Shown: positions 53,106-61,921 of the stretch, piece after piece | Numbering within the stretch: position 1 is the stretch's first letter | How the letters are laid out: each line of letters starts with the position of its first letter | Origin: Microbacterium enclense | Lineage (GTDB): Bacteria > Actinomycetota > Actinomycetes > Actinomycetales > Microbacteriaceae | DNA: 64,000 nucleotides | Assembly (NCBI RefSeq): GCF_001456955.1 | Contig: NZ_KQ758469.1 | Coordinates: 188,926-252,925 of the forward strand | Direction: 5' to 3' | Made by a program: the position numbers and the translations under genes | Notes under the pieces: generated by a model | Told to the model about the DNA's origin: nothing | Database searches by the model: none | Seen by the model: only the letters and a program-made list of their open reading frames with translations

Positions 53106-54713
53106 TCAGTGCGTCGCCGCGATCGCGGCGTGCTCGATGGCGAGCCCCGCGCGGTATCGGGTGAGATACGCGGCGAATCCGGGGACGTCTTCGGGGTCGG
53201 GATCGATGGAGTCGAAGCTCGTCTGGGCGAAGACGCGGTCGGTCAGGTAGGCGTCGAGCGGGTCGCCGGCGGTGTCGGCGGCGAAGGCCGCGAGCACCGC
53301 GATTCCCCACGCGCCACCCTCGGAGGCGGTCGCGGCGACCGCGACGGGCGCGTCCAGCGCGCCGGCGAGGAAGCGCTGAGCGACTCCGGCGGTGCGGAAC
53401 ACGCCGCCGTGAGCGTACATGCGGTCGAGCTGCACGCCCTCGTCGGCGAGCACGCGCATGCCGAGAGCCAGCGTGCCGAACACGCCGTACAGCTGCGCGC
53501 GCATGAAGTTCGCCAGCGTCAGACGGCTGTCGGGCGTGCGGACGAACAGCGGCCGCCCCTCCGGCAGACCCGCGATGGGCTCGCCGGCCAGGTGGTTGTA
53601 GGCCAGCAGGCCGCCCGCGTCGGGTGCGCCGTCGAGCGACTCGACGAAGAGCGCCTCGAACACCTCGTCGGGGTCGAGGGTGCCGCCGGCTATCGCGGCG
53701 AACCGCTCGAACAGACCCACCCATGCCGCGAGCTCGCTGGCGCCGTTGTTGCAGTGCACCATCGCGACGAGGTCGCCGGCCGGGGTGGTGACGAGGTCGA
53801 GCTCGTCGTGCGCGCTGTCGAGCGGGTGCTCGAGCACGACCATCGCGAAGATGCTCGTACCGGCGCTGACGTTGCCGGTGCGGGGCGCGACCGAGTTGGT
53901 CGCGACCATGCCGGTGCCGGCGTCGCCCTCGGGCGGGCAGAACAGCACGCCGGGGCGCAGGGCTCCCGACGGGTCGAGCAGGGCCGCGCCCTCGGCGGTC
54001 AGCTCTCCGGCGGACTCGCCGGCGACCAGCACGTCGGGCAGCAGCGACCGCAGTTCCAGGCCCGGCGCGCGCTCGGCGACGAGACGGTCGAACTTCGCCA
54101 TCATCTCGGCGTCGTAGTCGTTGGTCGCGACGTCGATGGGGAACATCCCGGAGGCGTCGCCGATACCGAGCACGCGGCGCCCCGTGAGCTTCTCGTGGAC
54201 GTAGCCCGCGAGGGTGGTGAACGACACCACGTCGGGGATGTGGTCCTCCTCGTCGAGCACCGCCTGATAGAGGTGCGCGATCGACCAGCGCAGCGGGATG
54301 TTCGTGCCCAGCAGCTCCGAGAGCACGCCGGCGGCGCGCTCGGTGGAGGTGTTCCGCCACGTACGGAAGGGCACGAGCAGCTCGTCGTCGGCGTCGAAGG
54401 CGAGGTAGCCGTGCATCATCGCCGAGACGCCGGCCGCGGCGAGCGTCTCGATCGCGACGCCGTGCTCGCGCTGCACGTCGGCGGCCAGCGCCGCGTAGGC
54501 GGCCTGGAGCCCCGTCCAGACGTCGTCGAGGGCGTAGGTCCAGTTGCCGTCGCGGTACCGGTTCTCCCACGCGTGCGAACCGGTCGCGAGCACGCGGGTG
54601 GGGTCGTCGGCGTCGACGAGGCAGGCCTTGATGCGCGTCGAGCCGAGCTCGATGCCGAGTGCTGCGCGCCCCGACGAGATGACCTCGGCGGCCGAGGTGG
54701 TCGCGGCGCTCAC
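53106..54713 (-). CDS. araB: L-ribulokinase (FGGY family)
   Basis: A 535-residue FGGY kinase phosphorylating L-ribulose. The N-terminal phosphate-binding strand reads ALGIELGSTRIKACLVD, a second nucleotide region contains GTSIFAMVVLE, and the C-terminal FGGY half has MYAHGGVFRTAGVAQ. The gene starts at GTG 54713, overlapping the araD stop by GTGA. Context between araD and araA fixes the substrate better than sequence alone. Confidence 0.93.
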   Translation of the reverse strand: MSAATTSAAEVISSGRAALGIELGSTRIKACLVDADDPTRVLATGSHAWENRYRDGNWTYALDDVWTGLQAAYAALAADVQREHGVAIETLAAAGVSAMMHGYLAFDADDELLVPFRTWRNTSTERAAGVLSELLGTNIPLRWSIAHLYQAVLDEEDHIPDVVSFTTLAGYVHEKLTGRRVLGIGDASGMFPIDVATNDYDAEMMAKFDRLVAERAPGLELRSLLPDVLVAGESAGELTAEGAALLDPSGALRPGVLFCPPEGDAGTGMVATNSVAPRTGNVSAGTSIFAMVVLEHPLDSAHDELDLVTTPAGDLVAMVHCNNGASELAAWVGLFERFAAIAGGTLDPDEVFEALFVESLDGAPDAGGLLAYNHLAGEPIAGLPEGRPLFVRTPDSRLTLANFMRAQLYGVFGTLALGMRVLADEGVQLDRMYAHGGVFRTAGVAQRFLAGALDAPVAVAATASEGGAWGIAVLAAFAADTAGDPLDAYLTDRVFAQTSFDSIDPDPEDVPGFAAYLTRYRAGLAIEHAAIAATH

Positions 54714-55429
54714 CGGCGGGCGTCCGTGTTCTGGCCGTAGACGTTCTGGTAGCGGTTGTAGAGGGCGTCGATCTTGTCCTGCGGGATCGGGATCAGCGGC
54801 CCCGCCTCGCGCGCGATGTGCACCGTGCGGGCGACGTCTTCGAGCATGACGGCCGCCTTCACGGCATCCTTCGCGTTCGTGCCGATCGTGAACGGACCGT
54901 GGTTCTGCATGATCACGCCGCGAGAACGGTGGCCCCGCAGGGTCTCGACGATGCCGCGACCGATCGAGTCGTCGCCGATGATGGCGAACGGACCGACCGG
55001 GATGGGCCCGCCGAACTCATCCGCCATCGCGGTGATGACGCAGGGGATCTCCTCACCCCGCGCCGCCCACGCGACGCCGTAGGTGGAGTGCGTGTGCACC
55101 ACACCGCCGACCTCGGGCATGTTGCGGTACACGTAGGCGTGCGCCGCGGTGTCGCTCGACGGGCTGCGCTCGCTCCCGGGGGTACCGGGGATCGCGTCGC
55201 CGTTCAGGTCGCACAGGATCATGTTCTCGGGCGCCAGGTCGTCGTACGACACGCCCGAGGGCTTGATCACGAACAGGTCGGCGCCGGGCACGCGGCCCGA
55301 GACGTTCCCGCCGGTCCACACGATCAGGTTGTACCGCACGAGCTCGGCGTGCAGCCGGGCGACGTCTTCGCGGACGCGATCGATGGATGCCTGGACGTCG
55401 GGGGTGATGTCAGCAGAAGACGCTGCCAC
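54710..55429 (-). CDS. araD: L-ribulose-5-phosphate 4-epimerase
   Basis: A 239-residue class II aldolase-fold enzyme that turns L-ribulose 5-phosphate into D-xylulose 5-phosphate. The phosphate and metal motifs are present: GGNVSGR, IKPSGVSYDDL, the zinc pair in HTHSTYGVAWA and QNHGPFTIG. GTG 55429 is preferred because AAGGAG precedes it. An in-frame ATG at 55471 overlaps the permease stop as ATGA but has no ribosome site and would add 14 residues. Confidence 0.94.
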   Translation of the reverse strand: MAASSADITPDVQASIDRVREDVARLHAELVRYNLIVWTGGNVSGRVPGADLFVIKPSGVSYDDLAPENMILCDLNGDAIPGTPGSERSPSSDTAAHAYVYRNMPEVGGVVHTHSTYGVAWAARGEEIPCVITAMADEFGGPIPVGPFAIIGDDSIGRGIVETLRGHRSRGVIMQNHGPFTIGTNAKDAVKAAVMLEDVARTVHIAREAGPLIPIPQDKIDALYNRYQNVYGQNTDARR

Positions 55430-55467
55430 GGTGTTCTCCTTGCGGGGGTGCGGGTCGACGACGGTGC

Positions 55468-56520
55468 TCATTTTCGCCGACGCGCGGTCAGCACGCGCTG
55501 CAGCAGCACGAAGGCGAGCAGGATGCCACCGGTGATGATCGTGAGGTACTCGGGGCGGATGCCGCCGTCCTTCGTGATGATCATGGCGAGCGCGGCGAGC
55601 ACGAGCGAACCGACGACCGAGCCGAGCACGTAGCCGGCACCGCCGGTCAGGAGCGTTCCGCCGATGACGACGGCGGCGATGGCATCCAGTTCCCACCCGA
55701 TTCCGGTGACGTTCTGGGCCTTGCCGCCCACCTCGGCGGTGTAGACGACGGCCGCGAGACCGGCGAGGGCGCCGCTGAGCACGTAGATGAACACGCGGGT
55801 GCGGGCGACGGGCAGACCCATCAGCTGCGCCGAGTTCTCGGCGCCGCCGATGCCGTAGACCGTGCGGCCGGTGCGGGTGCGGTGCAGCAGCACGAAGGCG
55901 CCGACGACGACGAGCACGGCGACGAAGAAGCCGGGCGTGAGCACCAGGTCGTTCGTCTTGGGGCCGTCGTAGAGCTTCCAGTCGGTCGCGAGCGCCAGGA
56001 TCGGGGCATCCTCGGGCGCCTGCACGGGAACGGTCGACAGGATGGATGCCAGACCACGCGCGAGGAACATCATGGCCAGGGTCGCGATGAACGGCTGCAC
56101 GTTGAAGTACTGGATCAGCACGCCCGAGACGAGTCCGAACAGGGCACCGAAAACGATCATCAGCACCACGGCGAGCCAGCCGTTCACGCCGATGTTCATC
56201 AGCATGACGCCCGACACCGAGGTGAAGGCGACGACCGCGCCGACCGACAGGTCGATGCCGCCCGAGAGGATGACGATCGTCATGCCGACGGCCAGGATGA
56301 TCGTCGGCGCGAAGCTGACGAGCAGGCTCGACATCGTGCCGGCGTGGAACACGCGACCGTAGGCGAGCTCGGCGTACACGAGCATCGCGACGAGGAGGAT
56401 GACGGCGGCCAGCGTCGGGATGGCGGACTGACTGCGACCCCACATGCGGGAGATCGCCAGGCCCCGCACCGGGACTTCGGTGCCGTGCGAGGGCGACGGG
56501 GGTGAGACGGTCGCGCTCAT
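55468..56520 (-). CDS. sugar ABC transporter permease (YtfT/YjfF-like), second
   Basis: A 350-residue CUT2 (RbsC-type) permease with about ten membrane segments and family blocks GGIDLSVGAVVAF, NVQPFIATLAMMFLARG and VIGGTLLTGGAGYVLGS. It overlaps the preceding permease by ATGA. Two distinct CUT2 permeases with one ATPase is the arrangement of the E. coli galactofuranose importer YtfQRT-YjfF, suggesting this system may take the furanose form of L-arabinose. Confidence 0.92.
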   Translation of the reverse strand: MSATVSPPSPSHGTEVPVRGLAISRMWGRSQSAIPTLAAVILLVAMLVYAELAYGRVFHAGTMSSLLVSFAPTIILAVGMTIVILSGGIDLSVGAVVAFTSVSGVMLMNIGVNGWLAVVLMIVFGALFGLVSGVLIQYFNVQPFIATLAMMFLARGLASILSTVPVQAPEDAPILALATDWKLYDGPKTNDLVLTPGFFVAVLVVVGAFVLLHRTRTGRTVYGIGGAENSAQLMGLPVARTRVFIYVLSGALAGLAAVVYTAEVGGKAQNVTGIGWELDAIAAVVIGGTLLTGGAGYVLGSVVGSLVLAALAMIITKDGGIRPEYLTIITGGILLAFVLLQRVLTARRRK

Positions 56521-57554
56521 GCGACGACCTCCTTACGGGTACGGCGGCGTCCGGCCTGGAGGACGAAGGTCCTCACCCGCTCGGACTGCAGCAGGACGAG
56601 CAGCACGATGACGATGGCCTTGAAGGCCGGGGTCGCCGCGGCGGAGACGCCGAGGAAGAGCACGGTCTTGTTGAGGGTCGCGATGAGCAACGCCCCGACG
56701 GTCGACCCGAGGATGGAGAACTTGCCTCCGGCGAGGGAGGTGCCGCCGATGACGACGGCGAGGATCGCGTCGAGCTCCATCTGGTAACCGGTGCCCGAGA
56801 CGTCGACGGTCATGACCTCCGACACCGTGAACAGGCCACCGCCGGCGGCGAGGATGCCCGAGAGCACGTACACCGTGATGAGGATGGGGCGAGGACGGAT
56901 GCCGGCGAGGCGGCTCGCGTCGGGGTTCACACCGATCGACTCGATCATGAGACCGAGGGCGGTCCGGCGCATGATCACGGTCACGACGATGACGATGACG
57001 ATGGCGGCGACGAAGCTGATCGGCAGGCCGAGCACCTGGCCGTTGGCGATCTGCTGGAACGGCTGGTTCTGCGAGTTGGTGTTCTGACCACCCGTGATCA
57101 CGCGGGCGATACCGCGGGCGGCCAGCATCATCACGAGGGTGCTGATGAAGGGCTGCAGACCCACGATCGACACCAGCAGGCCGTTCACGAGACCGAGCAC
57201 CGCACCCAGCAGCAGCGCGAGGGCGATGGCCATGAACATGGCGCCGAACGAGGTCGAGGCGTTGAGCGAGCGCAGCAGCTCCATGGCCGCGGCGCCGCCG
57301 ACCGCCATGATCGAGCCGACCGAGAGGTCGATGCCCTTGGTGGCGATGACGAAGGTCATACCGAGGGCGATCATGATGATCGGCGCCGAGACGCGCAGGA
57401 TGTCGAGCAGGTTGCCCGCGAGCAGACCGGTCGTCGGGTTGATGCCGATGGCCAGGTAGGTCGGGTCTTTGATGACGTTGAGCGACAGCAGCAGCACGAT
57501 GCCGATGACGCCCCAGAACCACGGAGTGCGCAGCAGCGACTTGAAAGCGGACAT
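56517..57554 (-). CDS. sugar ABC transporter permease (YtfT/YjfF-like), first
   Basis: A 345-residue CUT2 permease with about ten membrane segments, GIDLSVGSIMAVGGAA, GLQPFISTLVMMLAARG and VIGGTSLAGGKFSILGS. It presumably forms a heterodimer with the next gene product. ATG 57554 shares one base with the ATPase stop (TGATG); the longer frame to 58013 is out-of-frame noise over the ATPase. Confidence 0.92.
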   Translation of the reverse strand: MSAFKSLLRTPWFWGVIGIVLLLSLNVIKDPTYLAIGINPTTGLLAGNLLDILRVSAPIIMIALGMTFVIATKGIDLSVGSIMAVGGAAAMELLRSLNASTSFGAMFMAIALALLLGAVLGLVNGLLVSIVGLQPFISTLVMMLAARGIARVITGGQNTNSQNQPFQQIANGQVLGLPISFVAAIVIVIVVTVIMRRTALGLMIESIGVNPDASRLAGIRPRPILITVYVLSGILAAGGGLFTVSEVMTVDVSGTGYQMELDAILAVVIGGTSLAGGKFSILGSTVGALLIATLNKTVLFLGVSAAATPAFKAIVIVLLVLLQSERVRTFVLQAGRRRTRKEVVA

Positions 57555-59125
57555 CAGTGGGTTTCTCCTTCGGCGAGGGCCGCGGTCTGGGCCTCCGCCT
57601 CTTCTTCGGACTCCGCCGCGATGATCGACACGACGCGCTCCGCCGTGACGTCGGGGCCGTTGACGATCTCGCCGACCTTCTCGTGGTCCTTCATGATCAC
57701 GATGCGCTCGGACAGGCGCACGACCTCTTCGAGCTCGGACGAGATGAAGACGACGCTCATGCCGGCCTCGGCCAGCTCGGCGACGGTCTCCTGGATGTCG
57801 GCCTTGGCGCCGACGTCGATGCCGCGCGTGGGCTCGTCGAGCAGCAGGAGTTCGGGGTCGGTCGCCAGCCAGCGGCCGAGGAGCACCTTCTGCTGGTTGC
57901 CGCCCGAGAGCAGACGGATGGGACGGTTGGGGTCGTTGGGCCGCACGCTGAAGCGCTCCATGTAGGTGGCGACCAGCTGGTCGACCTCCTTGGCGGGGAT
58001 GCGACGGAGCCATCCGCGCTTGGCCTGCAGAGCGAGCATGATGTTCTCGCGGATGCTCAGGTCGCCGATGATGCCGTCGTCACGACGGCTCTCGGTCGAG
58101 TAGGCGATGTGGTTGCTCAGGCCCGTCACGGGCGAGTTGACGTTGACCTTCTTGCCCTTGAGGCGCACGGTGCCCGAGTCGGCGCGGTCGGCACCGGCGA
58201 TGAGGCGGGCGAGTTCGGTGCGGCCCGAACCGAGCAGGCCCGCGAAGCCGACGACCTCTCCCTTGTGGATCTCGATGTCGGTGGGAGCGAGGGCTCCGGC
58301 GCGCCCGAGGCCCTCGGCGGCGTAGACGGGGGTCTCGCTGCGGTCGCGGGCGTCGACCTGACGGTTGGAGCCGAGGGCGCGAAGGGCCTCGATGTCCTTG
58401 CCGATCATCTTCGAGATGAGCTGCGTGCGGTCGAGGTCGCGGGTCAGGTACTCGCCGACGAAACCGCCGTTGCGCAGCACCGTGATGCGGTCGCTGATGG
58501 CGTAGACCTGGTCGAGGAAGTGCGAGACGAAGAGAATGGCGACGCCCTGGTCGCGGAGGCGACGCATGACCGTGAACAGCACCTCGACCTCGGCGGCATC
58601 CAGGCTCGAGGTGGGCTCGTCGAGGATGAGCACCTTCGAGTCGGTGACCATCGCGCGGCTGATGGCCACGAGCTGCTGGAGGGCGATCGAGATCGACGAC
58701 AGCGGGGCGCGCGTGTCGAGGTGGCCGAGACCCATGCGGGTCAGGCCCTCCTTGGCGCGGGCGTGGGTGGCGCGCCAGTTGATGCCGAACGGGCCGCGCA
58801 CCTCGTGGCCCAGCATGACGTTCTCGCCGATGGTGAGGTTGGTGCAGAGGTTGACCTCTTGGTACACGGTCGAGATGCCGGCGGCCTGCGCCGAGGCCGT
58901 GCCGGTCAGCCGGCGCTCCTCACCGAAGATGAGGATCGAGCCGGAGTCGATCTGGTAGACGCCGGTCAGCGCCTTGATGAGCGTGGACTTTCCCGCGCCG
59001 TTCTCACCCATGAGGGTGTGGACTTCTCCCGGCAGGAGTCGGAAGTTGACTTCGTCGAGGGCTTTGACGCCGGGGAACGTGATCGATGCGCCGCGGACTT
59101 CGACGATCGGTAGGGATTCTGTCAT
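57554..59125 (-). CDS. sugar ABC transporter ATP-binding protein, duplicated
   Basis: A 523-residue CUT2 ATPase made of two fused nucleotide-binding domains. The first has Walker A GENGAGKST and Walker B VLILDEPTSSLD. The second has the degenerate Walker A GLLGSGRTE usual in this family, signature LLSGGNQQK and LLLDEPTRGIDVGAK. It drives import by the two following permeases and lies downstream of the binding-protein gene across a hairpin. Confidence 0.94.
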   Translation of the reverse strand: MTESLPIVEVRGASITFPGVKALDEVNFRLLPGEVHTLMGENGAGKSTLIKALTGVYQIDSGSILIFGEERRLTGTASAQAAGISTVYQEVNLCTNLTIGENVMLGHEVRGPFGINWRATHARAKEGLTRMGLGHLDTRAPLSSISIALQQLVAISRAMVTDSKVLILDEPTSSLDAAEVEVLFTVMRRLRDQGVAILFVSHFLDQVYAISDRITVLRNGGFVGEYLTRDLDRTQLISKMIGKDIEALRALGSNRQVDARDRSETPVYAAEGLGRAGALAPTDIEIHKGEVVGFAGLLGSGRTELARLIAGADRADSGTVRLKGKKVNVNSPVTGLSNHIAYSTESRRDDGIIGDLSIRENIMLALQAKRGWLRRIPAKEVDQLVATYMERFSVRPNDPNRPIRLLSGGNQQKVLLGRWLATDPELLLLDEPTRGIDVGAKADIQETVAELAEAGMSVVFISSELEEVVRLSERIVIMKDHEKVGEIVNGPDVTAERVVSIIAAESEEEAEAQTAALAEGETH

Positions 59126-59167
59126 CGCTGACGAACTTCCTCGCTGTACGGAGCGGGTGGGGAATGC

Positions 59168-59204
59168 GGAGCGGGGGCCGGCCCAGGCGGGCGACCCCCG
59201 CTCC
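59168..59204. terminator. intra-operon hairpin between binding protein and ATPase
   Basis: GGAGCGGGGG (59168-59177) pairs perfectly with 59195-59204. Placed after the binding-protein gene, it probably attenuates read-through or protects the upstream mRNA, giving more binding protein than transporter. Confidence 0.6.
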
Positions 59205-59235
59205 TTTATTGGTGCGTCGAGCGGTAGGACCGGAC

Positions 59236-60252
59236 TTAGAAGCCCAGGCCGTCCGCGAGAGCCTTGTCGGCCGCCTCGGGCGAGTCGAACGTGGCGCTCT
59301 TGACGATGATCTCCTTCTCGACGGTGTCGCCGGCGAGGGCCTTCTGCACGGCGTCGACGGCGGTGTCACCGAAGAAGGGGTTGTACTGGGCGACGAAGCT
59401 CAGCTGACCGGCGGCGAGGGCCTCGAGAGCACCCTTGGTGCCGTCGATGGTGGCGATCTTGACGTCGGTGCCGGGGGTCAGACCGGCAGCGGAGACGGCC
59501 TGAGCGGCGCCGATGCCCATCTCGTCGTTCTGAGCGAAGATGAACTGGATGTCGTTGTTGTTCGCCTTCAGGACGGTCTCGATGACGGACTTGCCCTCGT
59601 CGGTCTTCCAGTTGGCGGTCTGAGCGCCGACCTTGGTGAAGCCGCTGGCGGAGCCGACCTCGGCGTCGAAGCCCTCGTTGCGCTCGTTCACGACCGACAG
59701 GCCGGGGACACCCTCGAGCACGAAGTACTTCGCGCCCTGGGGGAAGGCGGTGACGGCCCACGAGCCGACGGATGCCGCGACCTGCTTGTTGTCGGGGGCG
59801 ATGCGCGTGACGTACAGGTCGTCGGACGCGTCGACGCCGCGGTCGAGGAGCACGACGGGGATCTCGGCCTCCTTGGCGAGCTCGAGCGCGGAGTCCCAAC
59901 CCGAGGCCTCGGTGGCCGTCAGCAGGATGACGTCGACCTCGTCGTTGACGAAGGTGGTGAAGGCGTCGAGCTGCGACTTCTGGTCGCTCGGGCTGGCCGC
60001 CGGAGCGTACTTGAGGTCGAAGCCGGCCTCGGTCGTGAAGGCGTCCTTCACGGCCTGCTCGTTGGCGTTACGCCATCCGCCCTCGGGGCCGACGGCGACG
60101 AAGCCGACGGTGGTGAGGCCGTCGCCGGAGCCGCCCGCGTCGGCGTTCTCGTCGCCCGAACCGGAGCCACCGGCGCAGCCGGCGAGGCTGAGGGCGACAG
60201 CGCCCGCACCGATCAGTCCGACGACGCCGCGCATGCGCTTCGAAATGGTCAT
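59236..60252 (-). CDS. sugar ABC transporter substrate-binding lipoprotein
   Basis: A 338-residue RbsB/YtfQ-type binding protein: lipoprotein signal ending LSLAGC, then the two-lobe fold with GFVAVGPEGGWRNANEQ, VDVILLTATEASGWDSALE and FIFAQNDEMGIGAAQA. The opening GFVAVGPEGGWR resembles YtfQ, the galactofuranose binder, so an L-arabinofuranose ligand is plausible. ATG 60252 has a strong AGGAGG site. It is the first gene of the operon running to araA, with an operator about 87 bases upstream. Confidence 0.93.
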   Translation of the reverse strand: MTISKRMRGVVGLIGAGAVALSLAGCAGGSGSGDENADAGGSGDGLTTVGFVAVGPEGGWRNANEQAVKDAFTTEAGFDLKYAPAASPSDQKSQLDAFTTFVNDEVDVILLTATEASGWDSALELAKEAEIPVVLLDRGVDASDDLYVTRIAPDNKQVAASVGSWAVTAFPQGAKYFVLEGVPGLSVVNERNEGFDAEVGSASGFTKVGAQTANWKTDEGKSVIETVLKANNNDIQFIFAQNDEMGIGAAQAVSAAGLTPGTDVKIATIDGTKGALEALAAGQLSFVAQYNPFFGDTAVDAVQKALAGDTVEKEIIVKSATFDSPEAADKALADGLGF

Positions 60253-60338
60253 TTGTTCTCCTCCTTGAGATCTCTCCAGCGTTCGGGTTGGAGAGGGATG
60301 CTGTGCAGCTTTGGGGGCAGCACTCCTGGTAGACCTAG

Positions 60339-60352
60339 TGTGCGCGCTAACA
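60339..60352. promoter_or_regulatory. arabinose-type operator before the importer-araDBA operon
   Basis: TGTGCGCGCTAACA fits the locus consensus TGTTAnCGnTAACA with two left-arm changes and lies 87 bases upstream of the binding-protein start. The gene for the presumed repressor is next door. Confidence 0.7.
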
Positions 60353-60409
60353 ATCAAGCGCGCAAGTACCAACTTAGTGGATCGGCGGCCTCAGCTGATC
60401 ACAACTCGA

Positions 60410-61483
60410 TCACGGCTGACTCACGAAGACGCCGCCCGAGTCATCTGACGAGTCGTCGGTCGGGCGCGCGTTCGTCGACCCGCGCACGATGAGCCTCGGC
60501 TGGATCATGTCGTGCGTGGGATCGGTCTCACCGCCGATGGCGGCGATGATCTGCTGAAGCGCCAGCTCCCCGAGCGCGGCGAAGTCCTGTCGCACCGTCG
60601 TCAGCGGCGGCAGGAAGTGCCGCGCGTCCGACAGGTCGTCGAAGCCGACCACGTTCACGTCGTCGGGAACGCGGATGCCGCGGCCGTGCAGCCCGTGGAT
60701 GACGCCGAGGGCGATCTGGTCGTTCGAGGCGAAGACGGCGGTCGTCTCTCCCAGGTCGAAGGACCGGCCGAACTCGAAACCGAAATCCGACGTCCAATCG
60801 CCGATGACGAACGGCCCCTCGGCGAGCCCGGCCTCGGCCAGGCTCTCGCGCCAGCCCTGCGCGCGTTCGCGCGCGTCGAACCAGTCCATCGGACCCGCCA
60901 GATGCGCGATCGTCTGATGACCGAGGCCGATGAGGTGCTCGACGGCGAGGCGGGCGCCCTTGCGCTGGTCGACACCGACCGTGTGCCAGGCGGTGTCGGC
61001 CTCGGCCTTGATGACGATGGTGGGCAGACCGGTCGTCTGCTGGCGCAGCAGATCGAGCGAGGACTCGCGCGGAGCGATCACGCAGAGCGCATCGACTCCC
61101 TGGGTCACCAGCTCCATCACCCCCGAATCCATCTTCGAGGAGTCGTCGTCGCTGATCGAGAACGCGCTGACGGCGTAGCCGACCTCGCGGGCGGCCTTCT
61201 CGAGGGCGCGCAGGGTGCTGTTCGGGCCGTTCTGCACGGGGCCGTCGATGAGCACGCCGATCCGGCGAGCCCGCCGCGTAGCCAGAGCACGGGCGATCGA
61301 GCTCGGCGTGTAGTTCATCTCCTCGATGGCCTGCAGCACGCGGGAGCGGGTGGACTCCCGGATGTTGGGGTGGTCGTTCAGCACCCGCGACACCGTCATG
61401 TGCGAGACACCCGCGCGACGCGCGACGTCGTAGATGCTGGGCCGTTGCCATCCGCTCTTCGAGGACTGTGGCTGTGTGCTCAT
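60410..61483 (-). CDS. LacI-family regulator of the arabinose genes (AraR-like)
   Basis: A 357-residue LacI repressor with HTH SIYDVARRAGVSHMTVSRVL, hinge region TPSSIARALATRRARRIGV and a sensor domain. Its recognition helix differs from the two regulators near 20 and 23 kb, which fits a different operator. Its position beside the araDBA-importer operon makes it the best candidate for binding the TGTTAnCGnTAACA family, with L-arabinose or a derivative as inducer. This is inference from neighbourhood and site distribution. Confidence 0.88.
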   Translation of the reverse strand: MSTQPQSSKSGWQRPSIYDVARRAGVSHMTVSRVLNDHPNIRESTRSRVLQAIEEMNYTPSSIARALATRRARRIGVLIDGPVQNGPNSTLRALEKAAREVGYAVSAFSISDDDSSKMDSGVMELVTQGVDALCVIAPRESSLDLLRQQTTGLPTIVIKAEADTAWHTVGVDQRKGARLAVEHLIGLGHQTIAHLAGPMDWFDARERAQGWRESLAEAGLAEGPFVIGDWTSDFGFEFGRSFDLGETTAVFASNDQIALGVIHGLHGRGIRVPDDVNVVGFDDLSDARHFLPPLTTVRQDFAALGELALQQIIAAIGGETDPTHDMIQPRLIVRGSTNARPTDDSSDDSGGVFVSQP

Positions 61484-61622
61484 GCGATCCCGCCGTCGAT
61501 CAAGGTGCGTGCCGGACGTTCCGGAACAGCGCGATAGGCCTCGAACCCCATGGAAAGGTACGATGTCTCCACGTCGATGGTATGCACGGCCCCCGCATCG
61601 ATGAACGTATCCGACCTCCGAG

Positions 61623-61636
61623 TCTATCCGCTCACA
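61623..61636. promoter_or_regulatory. weak arabinose-type operator before the regulator
   Basis: TCTATCCGCTCACA matches the right half of the operator family well and the left half poorly. It lies 140 bases upstream of the regulator start, consistent with autoregulation. Confidence 0.4.
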
Positions 61637-61675
61637 TTTTTCGCTTGCGGCGCCGAATCACCCCGAGGGGTGCGC

Positions 61676-61921
61676 TCACGGTCGTCGTCGGCTGCGCGCC
61701 CGCAACAAGACCACACCCACGGTCACGGCCGCCACCGCGCCGGCCACGACGAACCACGACGGCTCGAGGCCGGTGGCGGCGAGCCACCCCTGCCCCCAGC
61801 CGCCCGGAATCGGCGCCGAACCGCCCGAGACCGGCGGGAGCACCGTCGCCGCGGGTGTCGGGAGCGGGGTGATGTCGACGTCGATGACGACGGCGTCGTC
61901 GGTCATCGCGATGAGGGTCAC
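61676..61921 (-). CDS. small membrane protein with LAATG sorting-like motif
   Basis: An 81-residue protein starting at GTG 61921 with a GTGA overlap to the DUF916-like gene. After a Pro/Gly-rich linker it has LAATG, a single membrane segment (WFVVAGAVAAVTVGVVLL) and a basic tail RARSRRRP. This is the order of a sortase cell-wall sorting signal of the LAxTG kind. There is no N-terminal signal peptide, so export and sorting are uncertain. It may be a membrane partner of the WxL-like complex. The family is not recognised. Confidence 0.65.
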   Translation of the reverse strand: MTLIAMTDDAVVIDVDITPLPTPAATVLPPVSGGSAPIPGGWGQGWLAATGLEPSWFVVAGAVAAVTVGVVLLRARSRRRP

